Positions 12,429-20,356 of a stretch of 64,000 bases of DNA are shown here, piece by piece. Location: NCBI RefSeq assembly GCF_018362975.1, contig NZ_CP074371.1, positions 3,162,001 to 3,226,000 of the forward strand, given 5' to 3'. Source of the DNA: Nocardia tengchongensis. GTDB lineage: Bacteria; Actinomycetota; Actinomycetes; Mycobacteriales; Mycobacteriaceae. The notes under the pieces were generated by a model. The model worked only from the letters and a program-made list of their open reading frames with translations. It ran no database searches and was not told where the DNA came from. How positions within the stretch are numbered: position 1 is the stretch's first letter; each line of letters starts with the position of its first letter. The position numbers were made by a program, and so were the translations under genes.

Positions 12429-13700
12429 ATGACTACCGGAGCTGTCGCCGGACCCGGGGGACCGCCGGCGCTGGACCGCGGATCCGCGCGCGACCTGGTC
12501 CGGGAATTGGCGCAGGCCGCGGCCACCACGCGGACCGGGGTGCTGCGGGTGACCGGGGAGCCGGGCGGGGACCTCCATGTCGTCCACGGGCTGGTGGTCA
12601 CGGTGAATTCGCCCGGCGCGCCCGGGGTGCGCGAATTGCTCGCGCGTCCCGGGCGCACCTCCACGGGGGCGGCCGATCGGCGGCTGGTGGCCATGGCGGC
12701 CGCGATCGACGGCTGTTTCGCCATCGCGTCCGGCTGGATCGGCGCCTGCTTCTGGCAGGCCGACGAGGCCGAGGCCGAGGCCGAGTCCGCGGCCTCGGAG
12801 CCGGGCCTCGAACCCGGTTGGCTGCTGCTCGAGACCGAACGACGGCTGGCCGCGCTCGCCCACGGCCGCGTCTCACCGCACCGCAATCCGCTGCTGCTCA
12901 CCGAACGCGGCCGGGTGCTGCTCAGCGGTCCCGGCAGCGGACAACGCCGCGAGATCCTGCTCTGGGCCAACGGCCGGCGCAGCTGCCGCGATATCGCGAA
13001 GCTGTTGTCCCGCAGCCTGTATGCGGTCACCGTCGAGGTGGTGCGCATGCTCGACGACGACCTGCTCGCCATCGCGCCGGTGGAACCCGACCTGCCCCCG
13101 GTGGACACCGCGCCCGCCCACGGCCCGGGCCGCTCGCGGCTGCCACGCCGCCGGCGCGGGGCCAGCGGCATCAACGACACCATTCCGCCCCGTTCCGCCG
13201 CAGCCTCTGCCGCGCGGCCAGCGAAGCCTCACCCCAAGAAGATCAGAGAGGACGCAATGAACAATCCGAGCGGGTCCGGCGGTGCCGGCGGCAGCATGAC
13301 GGATCGGGTCGCGATGCTGGTGAAGATGCTGCGATCGGAGGTGCCCGAATGCATCGCCGCGGGCGCCATCGACATGTCGACCGGCATGCTGCTGGCCGTC
13401 GAGACCGTCGACAACCATCCCACCGAGGTGCTCGATCTGCTGGCCGCGGCCACCCTGGAACTGTTCCAGGGCCGCAATGTGGTCATGATCGAGAACATCT
13501 GGAAGGAGCGGCGCGGCATCCGCCTGGAACGCCACTACTTCCAGGAGATCCTGGTCAACAGCGAGAACCTCACCCACCTGTTCGTGCGCACCGAGAGCCG
13601 CGAGGACGTGGTCGTGGTGGTGGTGTGCCGCAAGTCGGTCAATGTGGGCATGCTCTTCGCGCAGGCCCGGCGGGTGCTCAAGGACATCGGCAGGCTCTGA
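12429..13700 (+). CDS. PATAN-like plus roadblock/LC7-like fusion protein with internal start
   Basis: 423 aa from ATG 12429 (AGGAG upstream). Residues ~15-130 resemble a DUF4388/PATAN-type domain (GVLRVTGEPGGDLHVVHGLV) with a following winged-helix-like part (RREILLWANGRRSCRDIAKL). A basic, proline-rich linker follows at ~225-275. The last ~130 residues (DRVAMLVKMLRSEVPECIAA to ARRVLKDIGRL) have the length and pattern of a roadblock/LC7 subunit, a small GTPase regulator fold. An internal in-frame ATG at 13257 has its own good ribosome site (GAGAGG), so a 147-aa roadblock protein could be made separately. Both family assignments are by pattern and moderately uncertain. Next to terpene genes. 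Confidence 0.6.
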   Translation: MTTGAVAGPGGPPALDRGSARDLVRELAQAAATTRTGVLRVTGEPGGDLHVVHGLVVTVNSPGAPGVRELLARPGRTSTGAADRRLVAMAAAIDGCFAIASGWIGACFWQADEAEAEAESAASEPGLEPGWLLLETERRLAALAHGRVSPHRNPLLLTERGRVLLSGPGSGQRREILLWANGRRSCRDIAKLLSRSLYAVTVEVVRMLDDDLLAIAPVEPDLPPVDTAPAHGPGRSRLPRRRRGASGINDTIPPRSAAASAARPAKPHPKKIREDAMNNPSGSGGAGGSMTDRVAMLVKMLRSEVPECIAAGAIDMSTGMLLAVETVDNHPTEVLDLLAAATLELFQGRNVVMIENIWKERRGIRLERHYFQEILVNSENLTHLFVRTESREDVVVVVVCRKSVNVGMLFAQARRVLKDIGRL

Positions 13701-13723
13701 TCACGCGGCTCGGTGCGGACCGG

Positions 13724-14536
13724 TCAGGGAATGCGGGCCACCGCGCCGAGCATGGACACCGCCTCGGGCCGCGGATGCGGGCGGTACTCCTCGGGCCGCC
13801 ACAGGGTGACCGCGGTGATGCCCGGCGGGACCAGGGTGAAGCCGTCGAAGAACTTGGCGAACTCGGCGCCCGACCGTAGTTGGAACGGCACCCCGCTGCG
13901 GGTATTGGCCTCGGCGGACCGCGCCAGATCGTGCTCGTCCAGATAGTCGTTGGTGGCGTGCGACATGACCAGGTAGCTGCCGGGCGCCAGCGCGTCGGTG
14001 AGGGTGCGGATCAGTTCGTAGGGCTGCTGGTCATCGGTCATGAAGTGCGCGACCGCGACCACCATGAGCGCGACCGGCTTGCTCAGGTCGATGGTCGAGA
14101 GCAGGTCGGGATGGTCGAGGATGTGCCGCGGATCGCGTAGGTCGGCGTCCAGGTAGGCGGTCGCGCCCTCGGGGGCGCTGTCGAGCAGATGACGGGCGTG
14201 CACCAGCACGATCGGGTCGTTGTCGACATAGACGATGCGGGATTCGGGGGCGATGCCCTGGGCGATCTCGTGCACATTGCCCGCGGTCGGCAACCCGGTG
14301 CCGATGTCGAGGAACTGGCGGATCCCGGCCTCGCCGGTCAGGTACGCGACGGCGCGGCGCAGGAAATTCCGGTTCTCCACAGCGGCCAGCTGGACCGTCG
14401 GGAACGCCTCGGCCACCGCGTCGGCGGACTCGCGATCCGCGGCGAAATTGTCCTTACCACCCAGCCAGTAGTCGTACCGGCGGGCCGGATGTGGTTTGGT
14501 GGTGTCGACGCGCTCTGCCGCTGAATCCGAGTTCAC
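13724..14536 (-). CDS. SAM-dependent methyltransferase, DUF574/Methyltransf_19 family
   Basis: 270 aa from GTG 14536 with a GGGAG site. Family signature: KPHPARRYDYWLGGKDNFAADR at the N-terminus, SAM-binding DIGTGLPTAGNVHEIAQ, then IVYVDNDPIVLVHARHLL. This actinomycete-specific family is expanded in Nocardia and Streptomyces and almost wholly uncharacterised; some members are O-methyltransferases of secondary metabolism. It is divergent from the P450 (106 bp between starts) and has a paralogue at 61,290-62,099. A role in terpenoid tailoring is possible but only from position. Confidence 0.82.
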   Translation of the reverse strand: MNSDSAAERVDTTKPHPARRYDYWLGGKDNFAADRESADAVAEAFPTVQLAAVENRNFLRRAVAYLTGEAGIRQFLDIGTGLPTAGNVHEIAQGIAPESRIVYVDNDPIVLVHARHLLDSAPEGATAYLDADLRDPRHILDHPDLLSTIDLSKPVALMVVAVAHFMTDDQQPYELIRTLTDALAPGSYLVMSHATNDYLDEHDLARSAEANTRSGVPFQLRSGAEFAKFFDGFTLVPPGITAVTLWRPEEYRPHPRPEAVSMLGAVARIP

Positions 14537-14642
14537 AACGCTCCCAATCCTTTTCGGCTACTGTCTGACTATGTCAGCTCCAGTTGCGGACCGGTAGCGG
14601 CAGCCCCGCGCCCGCGCCCGCGACATCGCCGGAAGGTTCGTC

Positions 14643-15821
14643 ATGCCGTTGCGCTACAGCCCGTTCGATTTCGATGTCCATTCCGATCCGTACCCTTACT
14701 ATGCCAGGTTGCGCAGTGAGGCCCCGGTCTACCGGAACGACACCGACGACTTCTGGGCCTTCTCGCGCCACGCCGACGTGCTCGCCGCCCTCCGCGATTC
14801 CGACCGTTTCTCCAGCGTGAACGGGCTGCGCATGGAACCCGCCTTCTGGGGTCCGCAGGCCGAACGCTTCTTCTCCTTCGTCGCCATGGACCCGCCCAAG
14901 CACACTCGGCTGCGCGGTCTGGTCACGCGCGCGTTCACCGCGCACCGGGTACAGGCGCTGGGTCCGCGGCTGCGCGAGATCGCGGTCGGCATGCTGGAGC
15001 CGCTGCTCGAGCGTGGCAGTTTCGACCTGATGGCGGAGTTCGCCGGACCGTTCCCGACGGAGGTGATCTCCGAGCTGGTCGGCGTCCCCGAGGGCGACCG
15101 CGAGATGCTGCGCAAGCTCGGCATGGAGATCATGTACACCGAGGAGGAGTCCACCGACCTGCGGCCCGAGGCCATGCAGGCGATCGGCGCGCTGGTCGGC
15201 TACTACACCGAGCTGACCATCGAGCGCAGCAAGTCCCGGCAGGAAGACCTGCTCTCGGGCCTGCTCGACGCCGCCGACGGCGACGACCGGCTCACCCCCG
15301 AGGAGATCGTGGGCGTGCTGATCCTGCTGGTCGGCGCGGGCATCGAGACCAGCATGCTGACCTTCGGCAATGCCTGGCACGCCGCCGCCCTGCACCCCGA
15401 GCAGCGCCGCCAGGCCCTCGACGGGCGCATCGATGACTGGATCGCCGAGGCCATGCGCTGGGATCCGGCCACCCAGACCCAGCTGCGCACCACCACCGAG
15501 GCGATCGAGCTGCACGGCGTCAGCATCCCCGCCGATGCCCGCATCCTGCTGCTCACCGGATCGGCCAACCGTGACCCGGAGGTCTTCGCCGACCCCGACA
15601 CCTTCGACCTGGACCGCGACACCTCGGCCTCGCTGGTCTTCGGCAGCGGCCGCCACCACTGCCTGGGCTCCAACCTGGCGCTGCTCGAGCTGCGCACCGC
15701 CCTGCAGGAAATCGCCTCTCGCGTAGCCGATTTCGAGGTGGACGTCGCGGGCAGCAAGCGCATCCACGCCTCCAACAACCGCGGCTTCGCCACCCTGCCG
15801 ACCACGGTCACCCTGCGCTGA
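14643..15821 (+). CDS. Cytochrome P450
   Basis: 392 aa soluble bacterial P450 with GGAAGG before ATG 14643. The I-helix oxygen-binding motif is GAGIETS, the K-helix ExxR is EAMR, and the heme loop FGSGRHHCLGSN places the proximal cysteine at about residue 340. Length is typical of class I bacterial P450s, which need a separate ferredoxin and reductase; neither is nearby. Its location between two methyltransferases and near the terpene synthase and prenyl synthase suggests terpenoid oxidation, but it is 900 bp from the operon on an independent promoter, so this is inference. Confidence 0.9.
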   Translation: MPLRYSPFDFDVHSDPYPYYARLRSEAPVYRNDTDDFWAFSRHADVLAALRDSDRFSSVNGLRMEPAFWGPQAERFFSFVAMDPPKHTRLRGLVTRAFTAHRVQALGPRLREIAVGMLEPLLERGSFDLMAEFAGPFPTEVISELVGVPEGDREMLRKLGMEIMYTEEESTDLRPEAMQAIGALVGYYTELTIERSKSRQEDLLSGLLDAADGDDRLTPEEIVGVLILLVGAGIETSMLTFGNAWHAAALHPEQRRQALDGRIDDWIAEAMRWDPATQTQLRTTTEAIELHGVSIPADARILLLTGSANRDPEVFADPDTFDLDRDTSASLVFGSGRHHCLGSNLALLELRTALQEIASRVADFEVDVAGSKRIHASNNRGFATLPTTVTLR

Positions 15822-15842
15822 GGGTCGCGTTCGCGGACTCGC

Positions 15843-16655
15843 TCAGGGCTTGTGCGCCCGGGCGAGGCCGCGGATGGCGCGCAACCGGCCGTCGGTCAGC
15901 GCCCGGGTCAGGTTCTCGATCTTCTCCGGGAAGTTCGCCACAAAGGATTGCAGGCCAACGGGATTCGGTGGATTCGCCAGCACCATCCGCATGATCGTGG
16001 CGGCTTGATCGGTGAGATCGTCCCATCGTTCGAGGGTGAACCCCGCCCGCTCGACCGCGCCGCGCAATTCGTCCGAGGTCACCAGATGGCTCTGGTCCGG
16101 GCGGTCCGCCCACGGCAGTGGAAAGTCGGGATTCCCGTCCGTCCCGGTGATGTCCCAGATGGCAAGCAGGCCACCGGAATCCAGCACCCGATGCGCTTCG
16201 CGGTAGAGGCGGTCTTTGTCGGCGATGTTCATCTGCACGTGCTGGCTGAAGACCACGTCGAAGCCGCTGTCGTCGAAGGGTAAATCGGTGACGTCGGCCT
16301 GGCGTACCGAGATTCGATCATCCAGTCCCACCAACTGATCGATCCAACGCGCCGTCTCGCAGTAGTCCTCGGTCAGGTCGACGGCGGTGACCTGACAGCC
16401 ATAGCCGTCGGCGACGAAGCGGGCGGTGCCGCCGATCCCGCTCCCGGCGTCGAGCACCCGGCTCTCGGCGGTCAGTCCGGCCAGTTCGGTGAGACCGCCG
16501 GTGGCGATGCGGCCCATGGTGTGGAAGTCCTCCACCAGTGCCAGATCGCCGATCCGCAGCGTGTCGAGGTCGATGCCCGCCGCCGACAGGGCCTTCTCGA
16601 TGGCGATGCGGGAGATGCCGGACGAATACGGTGTGTCGATCGAAATATTGTTCAT
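15843..16655 (-). CDS. Class I SAM-dependent methyltransferase
   Basis: 270 aa from ATG 16655 (MNNISIDTPYSSGIS); an ATG five codons upstream is also possible. SAM motif I is SRVLDAGSGIGGTARFVADG, then VTAVDLTEDYCETARWID and the post-I DVVFSQHVQMNIADK. It belongs to the Methyltransf_11 group that includes sarcosine/dimethylglycine and small-molecule O- or C-methyltransferases. It converges with the P450 (21 bp between stops) and is divergent from a TetR gene. Two candidate operators lie in the shared 123-bp promoter region, so TetR control is likely. Confidence 0.82.
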   Translation of the reverse strand: MNNISIDTPYSSGISRIAIEKALSAAGIDLDTLRIGDLALVEDFHTMGRIATGGLTELAGLTAESRVLDAGSGIGGTARFVADGYGCQVTAVDLTEDYCETARWIDQLVGLDDRISVRQADVTDLPFDDSGFDVVFSQHVQMNIADKDRLYREAHRVLDSGGLLAIWDITGTDGNPDFPLPWADRPDQSHLVTSDELRGAVERAGFTLERWDDLTDQAATIMRMVLANPPNPVGLQSFVANFPEKIENLTRALTDGRLRAIRGLARAHKP

Positions 16656-16696
16656 ATCAGCACTTTTCATGAGAAGTCTGGAGGTGGACCGGATAA

Positions 16697-16743
16697 GTAA
16701 CCACTGGTCACATCTACGAGTATGCGACGGCATGTGACCGTCG
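16697..16743. promoter_or_regulatory. Two inverted repeats, candidate TetR operators
   Basis: Site 1 (16697-16711) is GTAACCA-C-TGGTCAC with one mismatch. Site 2 (16725-16743) is CGACGG-CATGTGA-CCGTCG with perfect arms. Both lie between the divergent methyltransferase and TetR genes, where a TetR autoregulator would bind. Confidence 0.5.
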
Positions 16744-16778
16744 TCAACATTTCTGCCGAATTGTGGGATCCTGACGGC

Positions 16779-17405
16779 ATGGCCCGGACCACCTACCACC
16801 ACGGCGCGCTGCGCGCGGCCCTCATCGATGCGGGCCTGGCGCTGGCGAACGACGGCGGGCCCGACCAGGTGGTCCTGCGTGAGGTCGCCCGCGCCGCCGG
16901 GGTCTCGCATTCGGCCGCCTACCGCCACTTCGCCGACCGTGACGCCCTGCTCACCGAGGTCGCCCGCCGCGCCCGCGCCGAACTCGCCGCCGAGATGCGC
17001 GGCCGCATCGCCCGCGCCACCGACCCCCGCGCGCGCCTGCAGGCCACCGGCACCGCCTACATCGGTTTCGCGCTGAGCCGTCCCGGCCTGTTCCGCACCG
17101 CCTTCGGCGCGCTCCCGGCCACCGAACCCGACCCGGCCGCCGCGCCCGCCGACGACCCGCATCGCATCCTCGGCCAGGTCCTCGACGAGGCGCAGGCGGC
17201 CGGTCTGCTGGACCCGCGGGTGCGACCCGGCGCCGAGATCGCCGCCTGGTCCGCGGTCCACGGCCTGGCCAGCCTGCTGCTCGACGGATCCCTGCCCGCC
17301 ACCCCGGCCGATATCGATTTCGCGGTCGCCCAGGTGCTCGGCCTGGTGAACCGCGGGCTGCTGGACGACGGGACGTCGGAATCGGCTACCGCGCGACGCG
17401 AGTAG
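16779..17405 (+). CDS. TetR-family transcriptional regulator
   Basis: 208 aa from ATG 16779 (MARTTYHHGALRAALIDAG), the usual start for this YHHGALR subgroup; the frame extends to 16722 but that would overlap the operator candidate. The N-terminal HTH contains LREVARAAGVSHSAAYRHFADRDALL. The C-terminal domain is of the TetR_C WHG type, alanine-rich, with a proline/aspartate insertion at ~115-125. Divergent from the methyltransferase, which it probably represses. Ligand unknown. Confidence 0.88.
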   Translation: MARTTYHHGALRAALIDAGLALANDGGPDQVVLREVARAAGVSHSAAYRHFADRDALLTEVARRARAELAAEMRGRIARATDPRARLQATGTAYIGFALSRPGLFRTAFGALPATEPDPAAAPADDPHRILGQVLDEAQAAGLLDPRVRPGAEIAAWSAVHGLASLLLDGSLPATPADIDFAVAQVLGLVNRGLLDDGTSESATARRE

Positions 17406-17460
17406 GCGGCGTTCGCGGGCCTGGCGGGGTCCGGTGGCGCGGGTGCCCCATGATGGGGGC

Positions 17461-18871
17461 GTGCATCGGATCCGGGAATGGCTGCGACCCTCGCTGTGGG
17501 GACTACGGATTCGCTCGGCCGTGGTGGCCGCGCTGACCGTGGGCGCGGTGCTGCTGCTGGCAGCCGGCGCCATGCTGGGTTTGCTGAACCGGTCGCTGCT
17601 ACGGGAGATCGACACGGCCGCCTCGACCCGCATGGACGCGATCGCCGGTGAGCTGACCCGGACCTCGGTCGCGGAGTTGCCGGATTCGCTGTTCGAGGTG
17701 ACCGGACAGGTCGGCGTGGTGCAGGTCATCGACGCGCAGGGGCGGATCGCGCGGGAGTCGAACCCGAAACTGGCCACACCCGCTGCTGGACCCGGGAACT
17801 GTGGGGGAGCGCGAGACCGCGCGCCGGCCCGTGCCGTCTTACGACGAGGATCTGCGGGTGTCCGCGCGCACGGTATCGGCGCCGGATGGCCGGTACGTCG
17901 TCTTGGTCGCCGGGGACAGCGAATCCGCCGAGCACACGGTGAAACGGGTCGCGGCGCTGACGGCGGTGGGCGGGCCGATCGTGGTCGTCGCGGCCGCCCT
18001 GGCCACTTACCTGCTGGTCGGGCGCTCGCTGCGGTCGGTCGAGGAGATTCGCAGCCGGGTGGCGGTGATCGGCGCGGCCGGGCTCTCGGAGCGGGTGCCG
18101 GTGCCCCCGGCCCGCGACGAGATCGCGCGACTGGCCGAGACCATGAACGACATGCTGGCCCGCGTCGAGGCCGGGCACGCGGCGCAGCGCCGATTCGTCG
18201 GCGACGCCTCGCACGAACTGCGCAGCCCGCTGGCCGTGGTGACCGCCGCCCTGGAATTGGCGCGGGACCGGCCCGAGGCCCTGGATGCCGAGTTGATCGG
18301 CGGCACCCTGCTTCCGGAGGCCGAACGCATGCGGCTGCTGATCGAGGACCTGCTGACCTTGGCCGCCGCCGACGAGAGCGGCCTCGAGGTGCGCCGCGAC
18401 GACGTGGATCTCGACGACCTGGCCGGGGCGCAGGCGCAGGCCCTGCGAGCGCGCGGCGACCACACCGTGCGGACGGCCATCGAGCCGGTGCGGATTCGAG
18501 GTGATCAGCCGAAACTGGCTCGGGTGCTGCGCAATATCGCCGAGAACGCCGCCGCGCACGCCCGCTCCACCGTGGCGGTGACGGTCCTGCGTGACGGGAA
18601 ATTCGGCCGCGTGATCGTCGACGACGACGGTCCCGGCATCGCCGCGGCCGACCGGGAGCGGGTGTTCGGCCGGTTCGTGCGACTGGAGGCCGACCGGGCC
18701 CGCGCCACCGGCGGATCCGGGCTCGGCCTGGCCATCGTCGCGGAAATCGTGGCCGCCCACGGTGGTTCGGTCACGATCGGTGAATCACCGTGGGGCGGAG
18801 CCCGATTCGTCGTGGATCTGCCCGTCGCCGGACCCGCCGGGATCGACCATCCGATAGCCGACGCCCCGTAG
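17461..18871 (+). pseudogene. Two-component sensor histidine kinase with a frameshift
   Basis: From GTG 17461 the frame encodes a TM segment (~res 17-40) and the start of the extracytoplasmic domain, then shifts near 17,780. The other frame carries on with the second TM, a HAMP-like linker, H-box FVGDASHELRSPLAVV, N-box RNIAENAAAHA, G1 DDDGPGI and G2 GGSGLGLAIV, ending at 18871. Removing one C from the CCC at ~17,777-17,779 restores a single protein of ~469 aa. So this is either an assembly error or a recent mutation. The 3' end overlaps the convergent response-regulator gene by 87 bp, which is unusual for a cognate pair. Confidence 0.8.
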
Positions 18872-19519
18872 CGTCTCGATACTCGTGCAGCCGAACGGCG
18901 TATCGATCTTCTTGCGCAGGTAGCCGATGTACACCTCGACGACGTTCTCCGGACCGTCGTAGTGGGCGTCCCACACATTGCGCAGGATCTCGTGCTTGGT
19001 CAGCGCCAAACCCTTGTGCCGCAACAGGAATTCCAGCAGCCCGAATTCTCGGGGCGTCAGGGTGAGCGTGGTGTCCCCGCGCAGCACCGTGCGCCGGGCC
19101 GGATCCAGCACCAGGTCACCGGCCGACAGCAGGGCCGGTTGTTGCGGTGCGCGGCGGCGCAGCAGGGCCCGCAGCCGGGCGATGAGCACCACGAAGGAGA
19201 AGGGTTTGGTCAGGTAGTCGTCCGCGCCGAGGTCGAGCGCGTCGGCCTGTTCGTAGTCGCCGTCCTTGGCGGTGAGCATGAGGACCGGCGTGGTCACGTC
19301 CTGTGCGCGCAGGCGGCGCAGCACCTCGTAGCCGCTCAGTCCGGGCAGCATGATGTCGAGCACGATCACGTCGAAGCCGTCCTCGATCGCGGCCGCGAGC
19401 CCCGCGGTCCCGGTGTGGGCCAGCTGGACCACGAAACCCTCGAGCTCGAGCCCGCGGCGCACCGTTCGCGCCAGCCGCTCCTCGTCCTCGATCACCAGCA
19501 CCCGCACGGCCACCAGCAT
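18785..19519 (-). CDS. OmpR/PhoB-type response regulator
   Basis: 244 aa. Receiver domain: acidic pair E11-D12, phosphoacceptor D55 in VIVLDIMLPGLSG, conserved LTAKD and TKPFSF lysine. The C-terminal winged helix (LTPREFGLLEFLLRHKGLALTKHEILRNVW to ENVVEVYIGYLRKKID) ends the family homology at LRGVGYRMVD. The last ~17 residues are an extension encoded antisense to the end of the kinase gene. ATG 19519 is used; GTG codons at 19507 and 19513 are alternatives. Cognate kinase is almost certainly the convergent gene. CTCTCA direct repeats lie just upstream of its start. Confidence 0.9.
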   Translation of the reverse strand: MLVAVRVLVIEDEERLARTVRRGLELEGFVVQLAHTGTAGLAAAIEDGFDVIVLDIMLPGLSGYEVLRRLRAQDVTTPVLMLTAKDGDYEQADALDLGADDYLTKPFSFVVLIARLRALLRRRAPQQPALLSAGDLVLDPARRTVLRGDTTLTLTPREFGLLEFLLRHKGLALTKHEILRNVWDAHYDGPENVVEVYIGYLRKKIDTPFGCTSIETLRGVGYRMVDPGGSGDGQIHDESGSAPR

Positions 19520-19552
19520 GCCCGACCGCCGCGCCCGCGTCGGCCCGACCCG

Positions 19553-19569
19553 CTCTCAACGTCCTCTCA
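19553..19569. promoter_or_regulatory. CTCTCA direct repeat, candidate response-regulator box
   Basis: CTCTCA at 19553-19558 and 19564-19569 are spaced 11 bp centre to centre. This is the helical-turn spacing used by OmpR-type dimers and resembles TCTCAG-type boxes of mycobacterial regulators such as MprA. It is in the 75-bp divergent region between the regulator gene and the PAP2 phosphatase gene. Confidence 0.4.
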
Positions 19570-19594
19570 GCGATGCCGTGGCAACCTCGGTGGC

Positions 19595-20308
19595 ATGCTG
19601 TCCTCACCACCCGCGCAGAAGGAAGAAGCCACGACGAAACCGCCCACGGGGTTCCCCGATCGCACGTTGACCGGCGTCTGGATCGCGTCGGCGCTGGCCG
19701 CGGTCATCCTGGTGCTGACCTGTGCGGTGGTGTGGGCCGACGGCCCGGCCGGACCGGACGCGGGCTGGCTGCAGTGGTTCATCGACCACCGCACCGGCAC
19801 CTGGACGACGGTGGCGAAGGCGGTCAGCGCGGCCGGGGACACCACCACCGTCGCGGTGTACTCGATGCTGGCGTGTGCGGTGCTGGCCTGGCGCAAGCAC
19901 TGGGATGACGCGGTGCTGGTCGCGGTGACCGCGATCGGCGCGGGCCTGCTGGTGTTCTTCGGCAAACTGCTGATCGGCCGCGACCGTCCACCGGTCGTCG
20001 ACCACCTGGTCACCGAGACCAACCACTCCTACCCCTCGGGCCACGCGCTGGGCTCGATGGTGGTGATCGGCATCCTGGTCGCGGTCGCCCTGCCCGCGCT
20101 GCGCGGCCTCACCCGCGCCATCGTGGTGGCCCTCGCGATCCTGTTCGTCTTGGCCGTCGGCATCTCCCGTCTCTACCTGGGCGTGCACTGGCCGACGGAC
20201 ATCCTGGCCGGCTGGCTCGTCGGAGCCTGCTGGCTCACGATCTGCCTGACCCTGCGCCCCTTCACCCACCTGGTGACCGATCGCCTGCCCGCCCGTCTCC
20301 GAAGCTAG
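19595..20308 (+). CDS. PAP2-superfamily membrane phosphatase
   Basis: 237 aa, about six TM segments. The three-part phosphatase signature is complete: KLLIGRDRP (K-x6-RP), YPSGH, and SRLYLGVHWPTD (SR-x5-H-x3-D). Such enzymes dephosphorylate lipid phosphates, for example undecaprenyl or phosphatidyl(glycerol) phosphates, on the outer membrane face. ATG 19595 gives a short cytoplasmic tail before the first TM. It is divergent from the response regulator, with a candidate binding box between, suggesting envelope-stress control of a lipid phosphatase. Confidence 0.85.
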   Translation: MLSSPPAQKEEATTKPPTGFPDRTLTGVWIASALAAVILVLTCAVVWADGPAGPDAGWLQWFIDHRTGTWTTVAKAVSAAGDTTTVAVYSMLACAVLAWRKHWDDAVLVAVTAIGAGLLVFFGKLLIGRDRPPVVDHLVTETNHSYPSGHALGSMVVIGILVAVALPALRGLTRAIVVALAILFVLAVGISRLYLGVHWPTDILAGWLVGACWLTICLTLRPFTHLVTDRLPARLRS

Positions 20309-20356
20309 TGGGACCAGCTTGCTCCGATGCCCGCTGTGCCGCAGTGTGATTTCCGG

